Shown here: piece after piece, positions 42,755-51,866 of the stretch
Numbering within the stretch: the stretch's first letter is position 1
Layout: each line of letters starts with the position of its first letter
Made by a program: the position numbers and the translations under genes
Notes under the pieces: generated by a model
What the model was told of the DNA's origin: nothing
The model's database searches: none
The model's input: the letters and a program-made list of their open reading frames with translations, nothing else
Assembly: GCF_002910915.1 (NCBI RefSeq)
Contig: NZ_NEUF01000160.1
Coordinates: forward strand, 1-64,000
DNA: 64,000 nt
Direction: 5' to 3'
DNA from: Streptomyces sp. SM10
Lineage (GTDB): Bacteria; Actinomycetota; Actinomycetes; Streptomycetales; Streptomycetaceae

Positions 42755-43681
42755 CTATTTGATGCCTGAGTTGGCGAACCCCTGGACGAAGTAGCGCTGG
42801 GTGAAGAGGAACAGCACCACCATCGGAACGGTGGCCAGCGTCGTGCCCGCCATCAGGTACGCCCAGGCGTTCTGGTCGGCCTGCTGGAAGGCGGACAGAC
42901 CCACCTGGATGACGCGCAGGTCGGTGTCGCTGGTGATGATCAACGGCCAGAGGAAGTTGTTCCAGCTGCTCTCGAACGTGAGCAGTGCGACGGTGGCGAT
43001 AGCCGGCTTGACCAGTGGCGTCATCACCCGTGCGTAGATACCGAACTCACCCATGCCGTCGATGCGGGCGGCCTCCTCCAGCTCACGCGGCAGGGAGAGG
43101 TAGAACTGCCGGAACAGGAAGATGGCGAACGGCGTCAGCGCACCCGGGACGATCAGACCCCACCAGGAGTCGAGCCAGCCGTGCCCGCCTCGCCCCAGAT
43201 AGTCGTTCCCGCCGAAGAACGGAATGCCCTTGGCTATCAGGTACTGCGGAACGATCTTGGTGTACGTCGGAATCATCATGGTGGCCAGCACCCCCATGAA
43301 CACCACGGTCCGACCCCGGAACGCCACTCGGGCCAGGGCGTACCCCGCCATGGACGCCAGGGCCAGGTTGAGCGCCGTGTGTCCGAGCGAGATGAGCAGG
43401 CTGTTCCTGAAGTACGTGCCGAAGGGGGCGTATTCGAGCGCCTCGGAGTAGTTGCTCCAGTCCCATACCTGCGGAAGCAGGTTGGGAGGATAAGAGGCCA
43501 GGTCGGGATCGGTCTTCAGCGAGGTGATGACCATCCACAGGAAGGGGACGACCATCGCGAGCGACACCGCCACGAGCACCAGGTGCAGGGTCGTCCTCCG
43601 CAACCGGCGGGCGAGCAGCGGACGGTTCGCAAGCAGGGTCCCGCGAGCCGTGGCCCCCCGAAGGAGCTTCTCAGCGGACAT
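42755..43681 (-). CDS. Carbohydrate ABC transporter permease (MalG type)
   Basis: The 308-residue inner-membrane protein has six hydrophobic helices and the EAA loop ELEEAARIDGMGEFGIYARV, which docks the ATPase. It overlaps the MalF-type gene by 11 nt. No ATPase gene is in the locus, so it likely uses the shared MsiK ATPase of Streptomyces. Confidence 0.92.
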   Translation of the reverse strand: MSAEKLLRGATARGTLLANRPLLARRLRRTTLHLVLVAVSLAMVVPFLWMVITSLKTDPDLASYPPNLLPQVWDWSNYSEALEYAPFGTYFRNSLLISLGHTALNLALASMAGYALARVAFRGRTVVFMGVLATMMIPTYTKIVPQYLIAKGIPFFGGNDYLGRGGHGWLDSWWGLIVPGALTPFAIFLFRQFYLSLPRELEEAARIDGMGEFGIYARVMTPLVKPAIATVALLTFESSWNNFLWPLIITSDTDLRVIQVGLSAFQQADQNAWAYLMAGTTLATVPMVVLFLFTQRYFVQGFANSGIK

Positions 43682-44660
43682 CGTCTTCCTTTCCGGTGAG
43701 ACGCCGGCTGATCAGCATCAGCACCAGCAGGAACGCGAACAGCACCACGCTCTGTGCGCAGGCCGCGCCCATGTTGAACTCCTTGAACGCCGTGCGGTAG
43801 ATCTCGTAGGTCATGACCGTGGTCGAGTTGCCGGGCCCGCCGTCCGGTGTCAGCACGTACAGCTGGTCGAACGCCTGGAAGGAGTCGATGATCGACACCA
43901 CCAGCACGAAGAACGTCGCCGGCTTCAGCAGGGGCAGCGTGATGGAGAAGAACTGCCGGATCTGCGAGGCTCCGTCGATCCGGGCCGCCTCGTACACGTC
44001 CTCCGGCATCGCCTGCAGGGCGGCCAAGTAGATGAGCATCTTGATGCCGATGCCCTTCCAGATGCTGACGATGATCACTGCGGTGAGTGCCCAGTCCGGG
44101 TCCGCGAGCCAGGTCGGCCCGTCGATGCCCGCCCAGCCGAGCATGGTGTTGACCACACCGAGCCGTGGTTCGAACATCCACATCCACACGAGCGCGATCG
44201 CCACCGTAGCGGTGACATGCGGCATGAAGACGGCGGTGCGGTACCAGGCGGCGGCCCGCATCTTCACGCTGAGCAGGATGGCCAGGACCACCGCGATGGC
44301 CATGGCGACGGGCACGGTGAAGAAGGTGAACACCACCGTGTGCCAGATGGAGGCGTTCCACGTCTCGTCGTTGAAGATCTCCTGGAAGTTGTCCAGGCCG
44401 TTGAACGTGACCGTGCCGGCGAGGATGTCGTAGTCGGTGAAGGCCAGCGCGAAGGTCGCGACCACGGGAATGCCGATCCACCAGACGAGGTGAATGACCG
44501 AAGGCGCGAGCATGAGCACCGCCGCCCGGCGCCGGTCGTGACCGAACTTCTTCGCACGGGGCGGGCGCCCGCTCCGGGAGGGCGCCGCACGCTTGGTGGA
44601 ACGATGCACTACCGGCCCGTCCCTGCTGGTATCGGCGGCCGAGCTTGTGAACGTCGGCAT
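43671..44660 (-). CDS. Carbohydrate ABC transporter permease (MalF type)
   Basis: The 329-residue protein has six transmembrane helices (for example IHLVWWIGIPVVATFALAFT) and the EAA motif VYEAARIDGASQIRQFFSIT. Its ATG overlaps the binding-protein stop as TGATG, showing tight coupling. It is part of the importer presumed to carry oligo-alginates. Confidence 0.92.
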   Translation of the reverse strand: MPTFTSSAADTSRDGPVVHRSTKRAAPSRSGRPPRAKKFGHDRRRAAVLMLAPSVIHLVWWIGIPVVATFALAFTDYDILAGTVTFNGLDNFQEIFNDETWNASIWHTVVFTFFTVPVAMAIAVVLAILLSVKMRAAAWYRTAVFMPHVTATVAIALVWMWMFEPRLGVVNTMLGWAGIDGPTWLADPDWALTAVIIVSIWKGIGIKMLIYLAALQAMPEDVYEAARIDGASQIRQFFSITLPLLKPATFFVLVVSIIDSFQAFDQLYVLTPDGGPGNSTTVMTYEIYRTAFKEFNMGAACAQSVVLFAFLLVLMLISRRLTGKEDDVR

Positions 44661-45949
44661 CAGGCCCCCTTGGCGATGATCGCCTCGGCCTTCCCGGCAA
44701 GCCCGTGGAGGGCCTCGGCGGGAGTGGCCTTGCCGAGCAGGGCGCTTTCCAGCGCCGGCTTGAACTCCTCACGGATCTCGAGCCAGGTCGGCACCCCGCC
44801 CTCGGAGAAGGCGTGGTCGAGGTTGTCCACGGCGAAGGAGACGAGCTTGTTGCTCTTCACGTACGAGGAGTCGGCCGCGCTGAGGACAGCCGGGATGTTC
44901 CCACGTTGCTCGGCCGCCTGGGGCGACACCTTCTCGCCGGACAGGAACTCCACCAGCTTCTTGGCCTGCTCGGGGTGGCTGGTTTTCGCCGACATGGTGG
45001 CCAGCGTGCCGCCCTGGAAGAGCGCGGGACGCTGCTGGTTCAGCATGAATCCGGCGACCTTGTCCTCGGCGATCAGCTCGGGCGCGCTCTCGGAGATCTG
45101 CCGCCACATGTCGTTGTGGCCGATCATCATGGCCGACCGCCCCTGCACGAGAGGAGCGACGACGGCCCCCTTCTGGGTGAACCCGTAGTCCTCGATCTTG
45201 TCCGTACGGATGATGTCCACCATCCACTGGAGGGCGTCCACGGCTTCGTCGGAGTCGAGGACCGGCTTGCCGCCGTCGAACAGGTCGGCTCCGTGGGCCC
45301 ACATCACAGGGAGGTAGGTCTGTCGGAGGTCGTTGCTGAGGATGTCGACGCCGGCCCGTGTCAGCTTGCCGTTCTTGCGGACCGTCAGCTCCTTCGCGAT
45401 CTCCTTCAGCTCGGTGAGGTCCTTGGGCGGTGCGTCGATGCCCGCCTCGGCGAAGATGTCCTTCCGGTAGATGCCCATCCTGGTGTCGAGCAGGATCGGG
45501 CGGGCGTAGACCTTGCCGTCGTATACACCGGGCTGGGTCACACGGGGGTTGTACAGCCGGGCCAGTTCGTCCTCGGTCGTCTCCAGGTCGGCCAGAACCC
45601 CCTTCTCCGCGAAGGGCGGTATCCAGCCGACACCCATGAGCATGACGTCGTAGGGCTGACCGCCCACGATCGAGGTGGTCAGCTTCTCGTTGAGCTTCCC
45701 GTACTCGGTGTAGTCGACCTGGACGCTGACGCCGGGGTTGTCCTTCTTGAAGTCGGCAAGCAGGGACGTGAGGAGCTTCTGCCCGTCCGCGCGGTCGAAG
45801 ATCGGCGTGAGCAGGCGCAGCGACGCACTGCCACCGCCCGACTTGCCGGGGGCAGCCCCGCCGCACGCGGTCAGTGCGGCGCCGGCAACCGCCGCGGCGC
45901 CCAGACCCAGCAGGCTTCGTCTGGACAGGGAAGAGGGATGTGAACGCAT
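44660..45949 (-). CDS. Extracellular solute-binding lipoprotein (family 1), Tat signal
   Basis: The 429-residue binding protein begins with a twin-arginine lipoprotein signal (SLSRRSLLGLGAAAVAGAAL, lipobox LTAC). The mature part has the family-1 sugar-binding pattern (VSVQVDYTEYGKLNEKLTTS, PYDVMLMGVGWIPPFAEKG, VEFLSGEKVSPQAAEQRGN). It would capture alginate-derived oligosaccharides outside the membrane. ATG 45949 is preferred over the earlier frame start at 45973, which only extends the n-region. It is the first gene of the leftward operon, divergent from lacI across a palindromic operator. Confidence 0.92.
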   Translation of the reverse strand: MRSHPSSLSRRSLLGLGAAAVAGAALTACGGAAPGKSGGGSASLRLLTPIFDRADGQKLLTSLLADFKKDNPGVSVQVDYTEYGKLNEKLTTSIVGGQPYDVMLMGVGWIPPFAEKGVLADLETTEDELARLYNPRVTQPGVYDGKVYARPILLDTRMGIYRKDIFAEAGIDAPPKDLTELKEIAKELTVRKNGKLTRAGVDILSNDLRQTYLPVMWAHGADLFDGGKPVLDSDEAVDALQWMVDIIRTDKIEDYGFTQKGAVVAPLVQGRSAMMIGHNDMWRQISESAPELIAEDKVAGFMLNQQRPALFQGGTLATMSAKTSHPEQAKKLVEFLSGEKVSPQAAEQRGNIPAVLSAADSSYVKSNKLVSFAVDNLDHAFSEGGVPTWLEIREEFKPALESALLGKATPAEALHGLAGKAEAIIAKGA

Positions 45950-46006
45950 AACTGACTCCCGACAGCAGAGCATGCACTGGGTGGGTGAGACTTGCGTTGA
46001 TCGCGG

Positions 46007-46034
46007 TGCACCGATTTACTGGTGCATCGATGCA
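46007..46034. promoter_or_regulatory. LacI-type operator pair between binding-protein and lacI genes
   Basis: TGCATCGATGCA at 46023-46034 is a perfect 12-nt palindrome with the CG centre typical of LacI operators. Adjacent, TGCACC (46007-46012) and GGTGCA (46021-46026) form a second inverted repeat that overlaps it. They lie 58-85 nt upstream of the leftward binding-protein start and 74-101 nt upstream of lacI, placed to control both. Confidence 0.7.
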
Positions 46035-46107
46035 TGAGACTAGGAACACCCATACTTGATGTCAACATCGTGGAAACAATGGGTTTTCAAGGAGAGCGGG
46101 GGCAGCT

Positions 46108-47196
46108 GTGGCCGGAACAACGATTTACCAGGTGGCGCAGGAGGCGGGAGTCTCACCCAGCACGGTGTCCAATTTGCTCAACGGCCGCACCGGCAAGATG
46201 CTCCCGGAGACCAGGGCACGGGTCGAGACGGCGATCCGGCGTCTGGGCTACCGACCCAACCGGGCCGCCCAGCAGTTGCGTACCGGGCGGATCCAGATGC
46301 TCGGGCTCATCGTGCCGTCTGTCGCCAACCCGTTCTGGGGCACGTTCGCACGTCACCTCGAAGCCGCCGCCCTGGCCGAGGGTTTTTACATGCTCCTGTG
46401 CAACAGCGAGCGTGACCGAGACCGTGAGCGCCACTACGTCGAGGAACTCTGGGGCGACGGCATCGGCGGTGTGGTCCTGTGCTCCTCACTCCCGTCGCTC
46501 GACCACGTGAAGCCGACTGTCGAGGCGGGGCTCAGGCTGGTGGCCTTCGACCGCACCGCCCAACCCGGGGACCCGCACAGCGTGGTGAACATCGGGACGG
46601 ACAACGTGCTCGGAATGCGCCTGGTCACAGAGCATCTGCTGGGGCTCGGACACCGCAGGCTGGCCTTCGTGTCCGGGTCGATCGGCAGCATCAACCGGGC
46701 CGAACGCTACAGCGGGTTCCAACAGGCCATCGAAGCCGCCGGCCTGCCCCCGGAGGCCGGGATCGTGTGGTCGGGAGCGGACACCCTGGACTTCGACGAC
46801 CGGGACACGGCTGAGCTGGGACGCTCAGCAGCGCGCGAACTCCTGGCGGCCGCCAATCCACCGACCGCGATCGTCGCCATCAACGACATGTGCGCCCTCG
46901 GTGTCATCGCGGGCGTGAGGGAGGCTGGCCTGACCGTGGGCCGTGACATCTCGGTCGTGGGCTACGACGACATCATGCTCGCGAGCATGGCGATGCCCGG
47001 GCTCACCACCGTACGGCAGCCGGTGGAGGAGATGGCATCCACCGCGTTCACCAAGTTGAGACAGGGCATGGAGAGCACCGCTGACTCGGCAGGGCACTCC
47101 GTGCTCCACCGGCCCCGGCTCATCGTCCGTGACTCGACTGCCGCGTCGGCTGCCCTCGCCGTGAAGACTCCCGCGCACCAGGGCGGAACACGTTGA
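46108..47196 (+). CDS. LacI-family regulator of the alginate locus
   Basis: The 362-residue repressor has the LacI headpiece (TTIYQVAQEAGVSPSTVSNL, LGYRPNRAAQQLRTGR hinge) and a periplasmic-binding-protein-like sensor domain (LGLIVPSVANPFWGTFARHL, VGYDDIMLASMAMPGLTTVR). GTG 46108 is the start. Its position divergent from the importer genes points to an oligo-uronate or DEH-type inducer, which is inference. Confidence 0.92.
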   Translation: MAGTTIYQVAQEAGVSPSTVSNLLNGRTGKMLPETRARVETAIRRLGYRPNRAAQQLRTGRIQMLGLIVPSVANPFWGTFARHLEAAALAEGFYMLLCNSERDRDRERHYVEELWGDGIGGVVLCSSLPSLDHVKPTVEAGLRLVAFDRTAQPGDPHSVVNIGTDNVLGMRLVTEHLLGLGHRRLAFVSGSIGSINRAERYSGFQQAIEAAGLPPEAGIVWSGADTLDFDDRDTAELGRSAARELLAAANPPTAIVAINDMCALGVIAGVREAGLTVGRDISVVGYDDIMLASMAMPGLTTVRQPVEEMASTAFTKLRQGMESTADSAGHSVLHRPRLIVRDSTAASAALAVKTPAHQGGTR

Positions 47197-47429
47197 ACGA
47201 GGACCCCTGAACCAGGAGTCCCGGGGAACCGCCCGACGGGCTCGAAACCGAGCCGCCTGGGCTACGGATCGCTGGTAGCGAACAACACTCTCCACAGCGG
47301 CGGTGGCCGGTCCACTGCCACAGCGCACTGACCGGCCGGGGCCGACCAGACATCCACAGCGGAGCCGATCCCGGGGACCTGCCCTCACGACACGCCTGCC
47401 ATCCCTGCCGAGCCCTGGAGGCGATCCAG

Positions 47430-48785
47430 TTGAGTACGGGACGAGGAGCCGAATCCTCTTCCGCAGCCGCCGTCGGCGACGTTGCCGAAGCCCCCCTCTC
47501 CGGAGGATCCCTGTTCTCCTCGCTGAAGGTCAGGAACTACCGACTCTTCTTCCTCGGCCAGGTCGTCTCCAACAACGGCACCTGGATGCAGCGCATCGCC
47601 CAGGACTGGCTCGTGCTCAGCCTCACCGGCTCCGCAACCGCCGTGGGCATCACCACCGCCCTGCAGTTCCTGCCCCTGCTGCTCTTCGGACTGTACGGCG
47701 GCGTCCTCGTCGACCGCATGCGCAAGCGCCCCGTACTCGCCCTCACCCAGACAGTCATGGCGCTCACCGCTCTCGCCCTGGCCGCCTTCACGCTGACAGA
47801 TCAAGTCCAGGTAGGGCACGTCTACGCCGCCGCGTTCGCAGTCGGCCTCGCGACCGTTCTCGACAACCCTGCCCGCCAGTCCTTCCTCTCCGAACTGGTC
47901 GGCCCGGATCAGCTACGGAACGCCGTCGGCCTCAACTCGGCGAACTTCCAGTCCGCCCGCCTCATCGGTCCCGCCGTGGCGGGACTGCTGATCACGGGCA
48001 TCGGCACCGGATGGGCGTTCCTGCTCAACGGCCTCTCCTTCGTCGCACCCCTGACCTGCATGCTGCTGATGCGCACGGCTGAACTGCGCGCCGTCGAGCG
48101 CGCCCCGCGAGGCAAGGGACAACTACGCGAGGGACTTCGCTACGTCGCCGACCGCCCGGAGCTGCTGTGGACCATTGTTCTGGTCGGGTTCGTCGGTACC
48201 TTCGCCCTGAACTTCCCAGTCCATCTCTCCGCCTTCACCGACGACGCCTTCCACTCCGGTGCCGGTACCTACAGCCTCCTCAACACTCTGGTGGCAGCCG
48301 GCTCCCTGGCCGGTGCGCTGCTCGCCGCCAGGATCGGAACTGCAGGACTGAGACTGCCCTTCCTGGCCGCGCTGGCTTTCGGCATCGTGGAGATCGTGGC
48401 CGCCCTCACTCCGTCCCTGTGGAGCTTCGCTCTGCTCATGCTGCCCATGGGGCTGTTCGCCATGGTCGTCAACGTCAGCACGAACACCACCATCCAGACG
48501 TCGACCGACTCCACGATGCGGGGCCGTGTGACGGCCCTCTACATGATGGTCCTTCTGGGAGGCGCCCCCGTCGGCGCTCCGGTCGTCGGATGGATCACCG
48601 ACACGTACGGGCCTCGCGTCGGCCTTGCGACGGCCGGCGCCGTGGCCGCCTGCACCGCCATGACAACAGGGCTCGTCCTGGCCAGGGTCGGCGGCCGTGG
48701 CGTGGCGATCGAGTGGAGCAGGCATCGCCTACGGGTTCGGATCACGTACCGGGAGTCAAGGCCGGAGAGAGAAGGCCCTGCATGA
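47430..48785 (+). CDS. MFS transporter (enterobactin-exporter/drug-efflux type)
   Basis: The 451-residue protein has twelve predicted helices. The opening SLKVRNYRLFFLGQVVSNNG and motif-A-like LYGGVLVDRMRKRPVLALTQ are of the MFS_3 group of exporters. The start is TTG 47430 behind GGAGG. A basic C-terminal tail (WSRHRLRVRITYRESRPERE) follows the last helix. Substrate is unknown. It is separated from lacI by 233 nt with no visible feature and appears monocistronic. Confidence 0.9.
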   Translation: MSTGRGAESSSAAAVGDVAEAPLSGGSLFSSLKVRNYRLFFLGQVVSNNGTWMQRIAQDWLVLSLTGSATAVGITTALQFLPLLLFGLYGGVLVDRMRKRPVLALTQTVMALTALALAAFTLTDQVQVGHVYAAAFAVGLATVLDNPARQSFLSELVGPDQLRNAVGLNSANFQSARLIGPAVAGLLITGIGTGWAFLLNGLSFVAPLTCMLLMRTAELRAVERAPRGKGQLREGLRYVADRPELLWTIVLVGFVGTFALNFPVHLSAFTDDAFHSGAGTYSLLNTLVAAGSLAGALLAARIGTAGLRLPFLAALAFGIVEIVAALTPSLWSFALLMLPMGLFAMVVNVSTNTTIQTSTDSTMRGRVTALYMMVLLGGAPVGAPVVGWITDTYGPRVGLATAGAVAACTAMTTGLVLARVGGRGVAIEWSRHRLRVRITYRESRPEREGPA

Positions 48786-48856
48786 CCCGAGCATCTACGC
48801 ACGGGAATCCGGGGTGCGTCCGGACCCGCGGGCAGAACGAACCACATCCGACCTGG

Positions 48857-49489
48857 TCAGCCTTCGCCCTTGCGGCGCGCCGCCTCGTCCACGAAGGCCA
48901 CCGCGGTGGACGGGTCGCCGGGCCCGTCCGGTGAGGGTCCAGCTGCGTCGACACCGTTCCGAGTTCCCGCACGCCACTCCTCTTCGAGGATGCCGAACAC
49001 CAGGGAGTCCCGCCAGCCGTCCCGGATCCATGCCGTGTGTCGATGGTGCCCCTCGTACGTCATACCGAGCTTTGCCAGCACGCGGGAGGATCCAAGGTTT
49101 CGGGGGTCGCAGGTGGCGTGGATCCGGTGAAGCCCCAACTGGTCGAACCCGAGCGAGAGAAGCAAACGCCCGACTTCTGTGCCGATGCCTCGGCCCCATA
49201 CCCGCGGATGCACGAGGTAGGAGATCTCACCCTGCCGCCGTGTGTGACTACGCACATGCAGCTCGCCCATACCGACGACGGCACCTCCGCAGCGGGCCAC
49301 ATGGGCGAACCGCCGCCGAGGTTCGTCCGACCACGCCGCGACCGCGGCCTTCACGAAGTGGCGCGTCTGATCCTCGGTGTTCGGCCCCCAGGGCTGGAAA
49401 CGACAAGCCTCGGCGAGGCCGGCCCATGAGTGGACGTCCTGCCAGTCGTCGAAAGCGATCTTGTCCAAGGTCACCGAGTACTGGCTCAT
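48857..49489 (-). CDS. GNAT-family N-acetyltransferase (RimJ/RimL-like)
   Basis: The 210-residue protein has the acetyl-CoA motif A region VHPRVWGRGIGTEVGRLLLS and motif B region HATCDPRNLGSSRVLAKLGM followed by DSLVFGILEEEW, as in RimJ-like enzymes. It likely acetylates a protein N-terminus or small amine. A ~35-residue acidic tail after WRAGTRNG is unusual and probably disordered. Confidence 0.88.
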   Translation of the reverse strand: MSQYSVTLDKIAFDDWQDVHSWAGLAEACRFQPWGPNTEDQTRHFVKAAVAAWSDEPRRRFAHVARCGGAVVGMGELHVRSHTRRQGEISYLVHPRVWGRGIGTEVGRLLLSLGFDQLGLHRIHATCDPRNLGSSRVLAKLGMTYEGHHRHTAWIRDGWRDSLVFGILEEEWRAGTRNGVDAAGPSPDGPGDPSTAVAFVDEAARRKGEG

Positions 49490-50073
49490 GGGTAGATCGT
49501 GTCAGACGGGTCGGGCAGGACGGCGCACTCAGGAAGCACGTCTGATCGCCCCTGGGCAGTGATCGCAGAAGGCGACGGAGCGGGATCGTCAACCCCCGCC
49601 GCCGCGTGGGCGTGGGCCTGGGCGGGCAGTGCTGTCCCTGCTGCTGGACGAGGATGGCCAGGGCGGCGATCGAGGTAACCGGCCGGGTGAGGCCGGCTGC
49701 GATCGCACCCCGGGCCACACCCCGCACCACGCCCTCCTACGCCCTGCACGAGGCTGGGCGCCCGGTGGCCGTCCCCCGCGGAGGGTCGCTGCTGATCGGC
49801 GCAGCGGGCCGCCTGGACCTGGTCCAACCGTGCCTGACCGAACAGCTCTCCCGCGCCGAGCTCACCTCCGCCCACCGCGTTGCCTCCGGCCTGCCGGACG
49901 AAACGGCGGTGCGGGGCGGAGTTCGGCCGAGTGCGCAGGTGGGGTCACCGGGCTGCTCCACTGGAGCAGGAGGCTCAGCATTCCGCTCGGCGGAGCGGGC
50001 TGAGGGCATGACGCAAAGGTGAACTGGCCGTCCGGCCTCTGGGCCAGGCCGACGGCCCCCGACCGTGTCGCTT
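49490..50073. other. 584-nt stretch without a supported gene
   Basis: Overlapping open frames occur on both strands because of high GC. The plus-strand frame through 49735-49910 (TPSYALHEAGRPVAVPRGGS onward) is the most protein-like, but it has no start or recognisable family. It may be a decayed gene. Confidence 0.35.
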
Positions 50074-50694
50074 TCATGTCCCGCGCAAGCACCCTGCTCC
50101 ACCGTGCGGAGCAGTGATCGCGGCGACAGCCGCGGTGACGCCCTGGCGCAGTTCCGAGGCGTCCGCCCCGCATCGGGAGCGCAGGTTGACCCCGTGTGCC
50201 AGGAGTGCCAGGAACTCGGCTGAAGCCTCAAGGTCGACGCCCGGGTTCAGCTGTCCCTTCGACCGCGCCACGGCGAGTGACGCGTGCATGGCTTTCCGGA
50301 GCTTGTCGTTCTGGCGCTCCAGAACGGCACGGATGTCCGCATCAGCGTTCTCGGCGCCGACGTGCGCATTGGAGATCATGCAGCCCCACCGCGCGTGCTC
50401 ACCGGAGCACCGGGCATCGACAAGGGAGAGGAAGAAGTCGGTGACACCCGGCAGTCCCCGCTCGTCCTCGGCGAGCCGTTCGAGGCTCGGGGCGGACCGC
50501 TGCTCGGTGTACCGCTCCAGCGCTGCCAGGTAGAGCCGACGCTTGCCGCCGAAGGTGGCATACAGGCTGGACCGGCTCAAGCCGGTCACGTCGACCACGT
50601 CCTGGATTCCCGTGCCGGTGACGCCCTGCCTCCAGAAGATCCTCACCACAGCTTCGAGGACCGCGTCCGGATCGAAGTGCTTGACATCAGGCAT
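50074..50694 (-). CDS. TetR/AcrR-family repressor
   Basis: The 206-residue protein has an N-terminal TetR HTH (VEAVVRIFWRQGVTGTGIQD region, VTGLSRSSLYATFGGKRRLY). The sensor domain contains Cys residues in RCSGEHARWGCMISNAHVG. ATG 50694 has GGAAGGG upstream. It is divergent from a peroxiredoxin-like gene, so redox or electrophile sensing through the Cys is plausible but unproven. Confidence 0.9.
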   Translation of the reverse strand: MPDVKHFDPDAVLEAVVRIFWRQGVTGTGIQDVVDVTGLSRSSLYATFGGKRRLYLAALERYTEQRSAPSLERLAEDERGLPGVTDFFLSLVDARCSGEHARWGCMISNAHVGAENADADIRAVLERQNDKLRKAMHASLAVARSKGQLNPGVDLEASAEFLALLAHGVNLRSRCGADASELRQGVTAAVAAITAPHGGAGCLRGT

Positions 50695-50761
50695 GCTCAC
50701 CCACCCTTCCCAGCCACAGAGGCCCAAGATACTCGCCTCCCGCACGGAACGGCGCTATCTT

Positions 50762-50774
50762 GAACCGATCGTTC
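50762..50774. promoter_or_regulatory. Putative TetR operator GAAC-N5-GTTC
   Basis: GAACCGATCGTTC is an inverted repeat (GAAC/GTTC around 5 nt) located between the divergent TetR and peroxiredoxin genes, 30 nt before the latter's ATG. It is the only clear dyad there, placed to repress both. Confidence 0.45.
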
Positions 50775-50803
50775 CGAGATTTGCGTACCGGAAGGAAGCT
50801 CCC

Positions 50804-51463
50804 ATGGGCCTCAACACAGAACTCCGCGCCTTCTACACCAGCCGTCAGGCAGACATACCCGATCACATCCGAGCGATCATGGAACGGGCCGGCCGCGACC
50901 TCGCCGAATCCGGACAGGCCGACCAGGCACTGCCCGTGGGGCACAGGGCGCCCGACTTCACCCTGCCATCGGCGGACGGGGGGACGGTTCGCCTTGCCGA
51001 CCTCCTGGAAGCCGGGCCCGTGGTACTGACCTTCTACCGTGGCGCCTGGTGCCCGTACTGCAACCTCGCCCTACGCTCCCTCCAGCAGCACCTCGACGCC
51101 ATGACCGAGCGCGGAGCCCGCCTCGTCGCAGTCTCACCCCAGATCGCCGACGAGGCCCTGTCCGTCGCGCAGAAGCACGCCCTCACCTTCGACGTGCTCA
51201 GCGACGTCGGTTCAGGTACCGCCAAGCAGTACGGCCTCGCCTTCGACCTGACGGACGAACTCGCCGCCGTGTACGACGGCTTCGGCATGGACCTCCACCG
51301 CGTCAACGGCGGTCACGCGCAGACCCTGCCGGTCCCCGCGACGTACGTCATCGACCAGGACGGCGTTATCCGTTGGACCTTCGTGGACACGGACTACACC
51401 ACCCGCGCCGAGCCCGCCGACGTCATCGCGGCTCTCGACGCGCTGGGCACTCCGACCGCCTGA
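50804..51463 (+). CDS. AhpC/TSA-type peroxiredoxin-like protein
   Basis: The 219-residue thioredoxin-fold protein has the active site TFYRGAWCPYCNLALRSLQQ (CPYC), preceded by GHRAPDFTLPSADGG and followed by cis-Pro PVPATYVIDQDG. It probably reduces peroxides or acts as a thiol oxidoreductase. ATG 50804 is preceded by GGAAGGAA. It is divergent from the TetR gene, which presumably represses it. Confidence 0.9.
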   Translation: MGLNTELRAFYTSRQADIPDHIRAIMERAGRDLAESGQADQALPVGHRAPDFTLPSADGGTVRLADLLEAGPVVLTFYRGAWCPYCNLALRSLQQHLDAMTERGARLVAVSPQIADEALSVAQKHALTFDVLSDVGSGTAKQYGLAFDLTDELAAVYDGFGMDLHRVNGGHAQTLPVPATYVIDQDGVIRWTFVDTDYTTRAEPADVIAALDALGTPTA

Positions 51464-51866
51464 ACCCGGTCATCGCTTGTCGGCGCATCGCCAACTCGGG
51501 CGTGCCCACCGCCTTGGTCGCCCTCAACGGCTGCTGCTCGGAAGGCGGCGCGGCGGACCGCCACGGGAACCCTCCCGAAGGGGCTGACGACCTCGGCCCG
51601 GCGCCGCAGCCCTCCGGCGACGGAGAGGGCTGCGGCGCCTCTGATCCCGCAGCCTGAAGTTCACCGCCACCACGATCGGCGGAATCCGTTCGATGCGAGG
51701 TCCCCGCGGGCAAGCCCACGTCGGCGTCGACATCGTCCGGCGGACGATCGCCGGAACACTCGAAGATGCCGGCCCTGCCGTCCTCGCGGCTGGACTCCAC
51801 CCGCCCGGCCGGCCACAGCGCGACATCTCCCCCTTTGGACCTGCACCACCCAGGGTGCGGGCGGCG
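51464..51866. other. Intergenic region with terminator
   Basis: No supported gene lies here. It contains the hairpin at 51601-51638. The remaining DNA up to the DUF302 gene carries only short, unsupported frames. Confidence 0.4.
51601..51638. terminator. Hairpin terminator (14-bp stem)
   Basis: The arms 51601-51614 and 51625-51638 pair perfectly around a 10-nt loop, between the convergent peroxiredoxin and DUF302 genes. Confidence 0.8.

Noticed and set aside
33852..47196. Reading the heparinase-fold genes as heparin or chondroitin degradation
   Set aside because: No sulfatase or unsaturated glucuronyl hydrolase is present, while PL7 and PL6 alginate lyases are, so alginate is the better substrate call.
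49606..50022. 138-residue plus-strand frame
   Set aside because: It looks partly protein-like but has no supported start and no recognised domain. I left it as an undecided stretch and did not call a gene.
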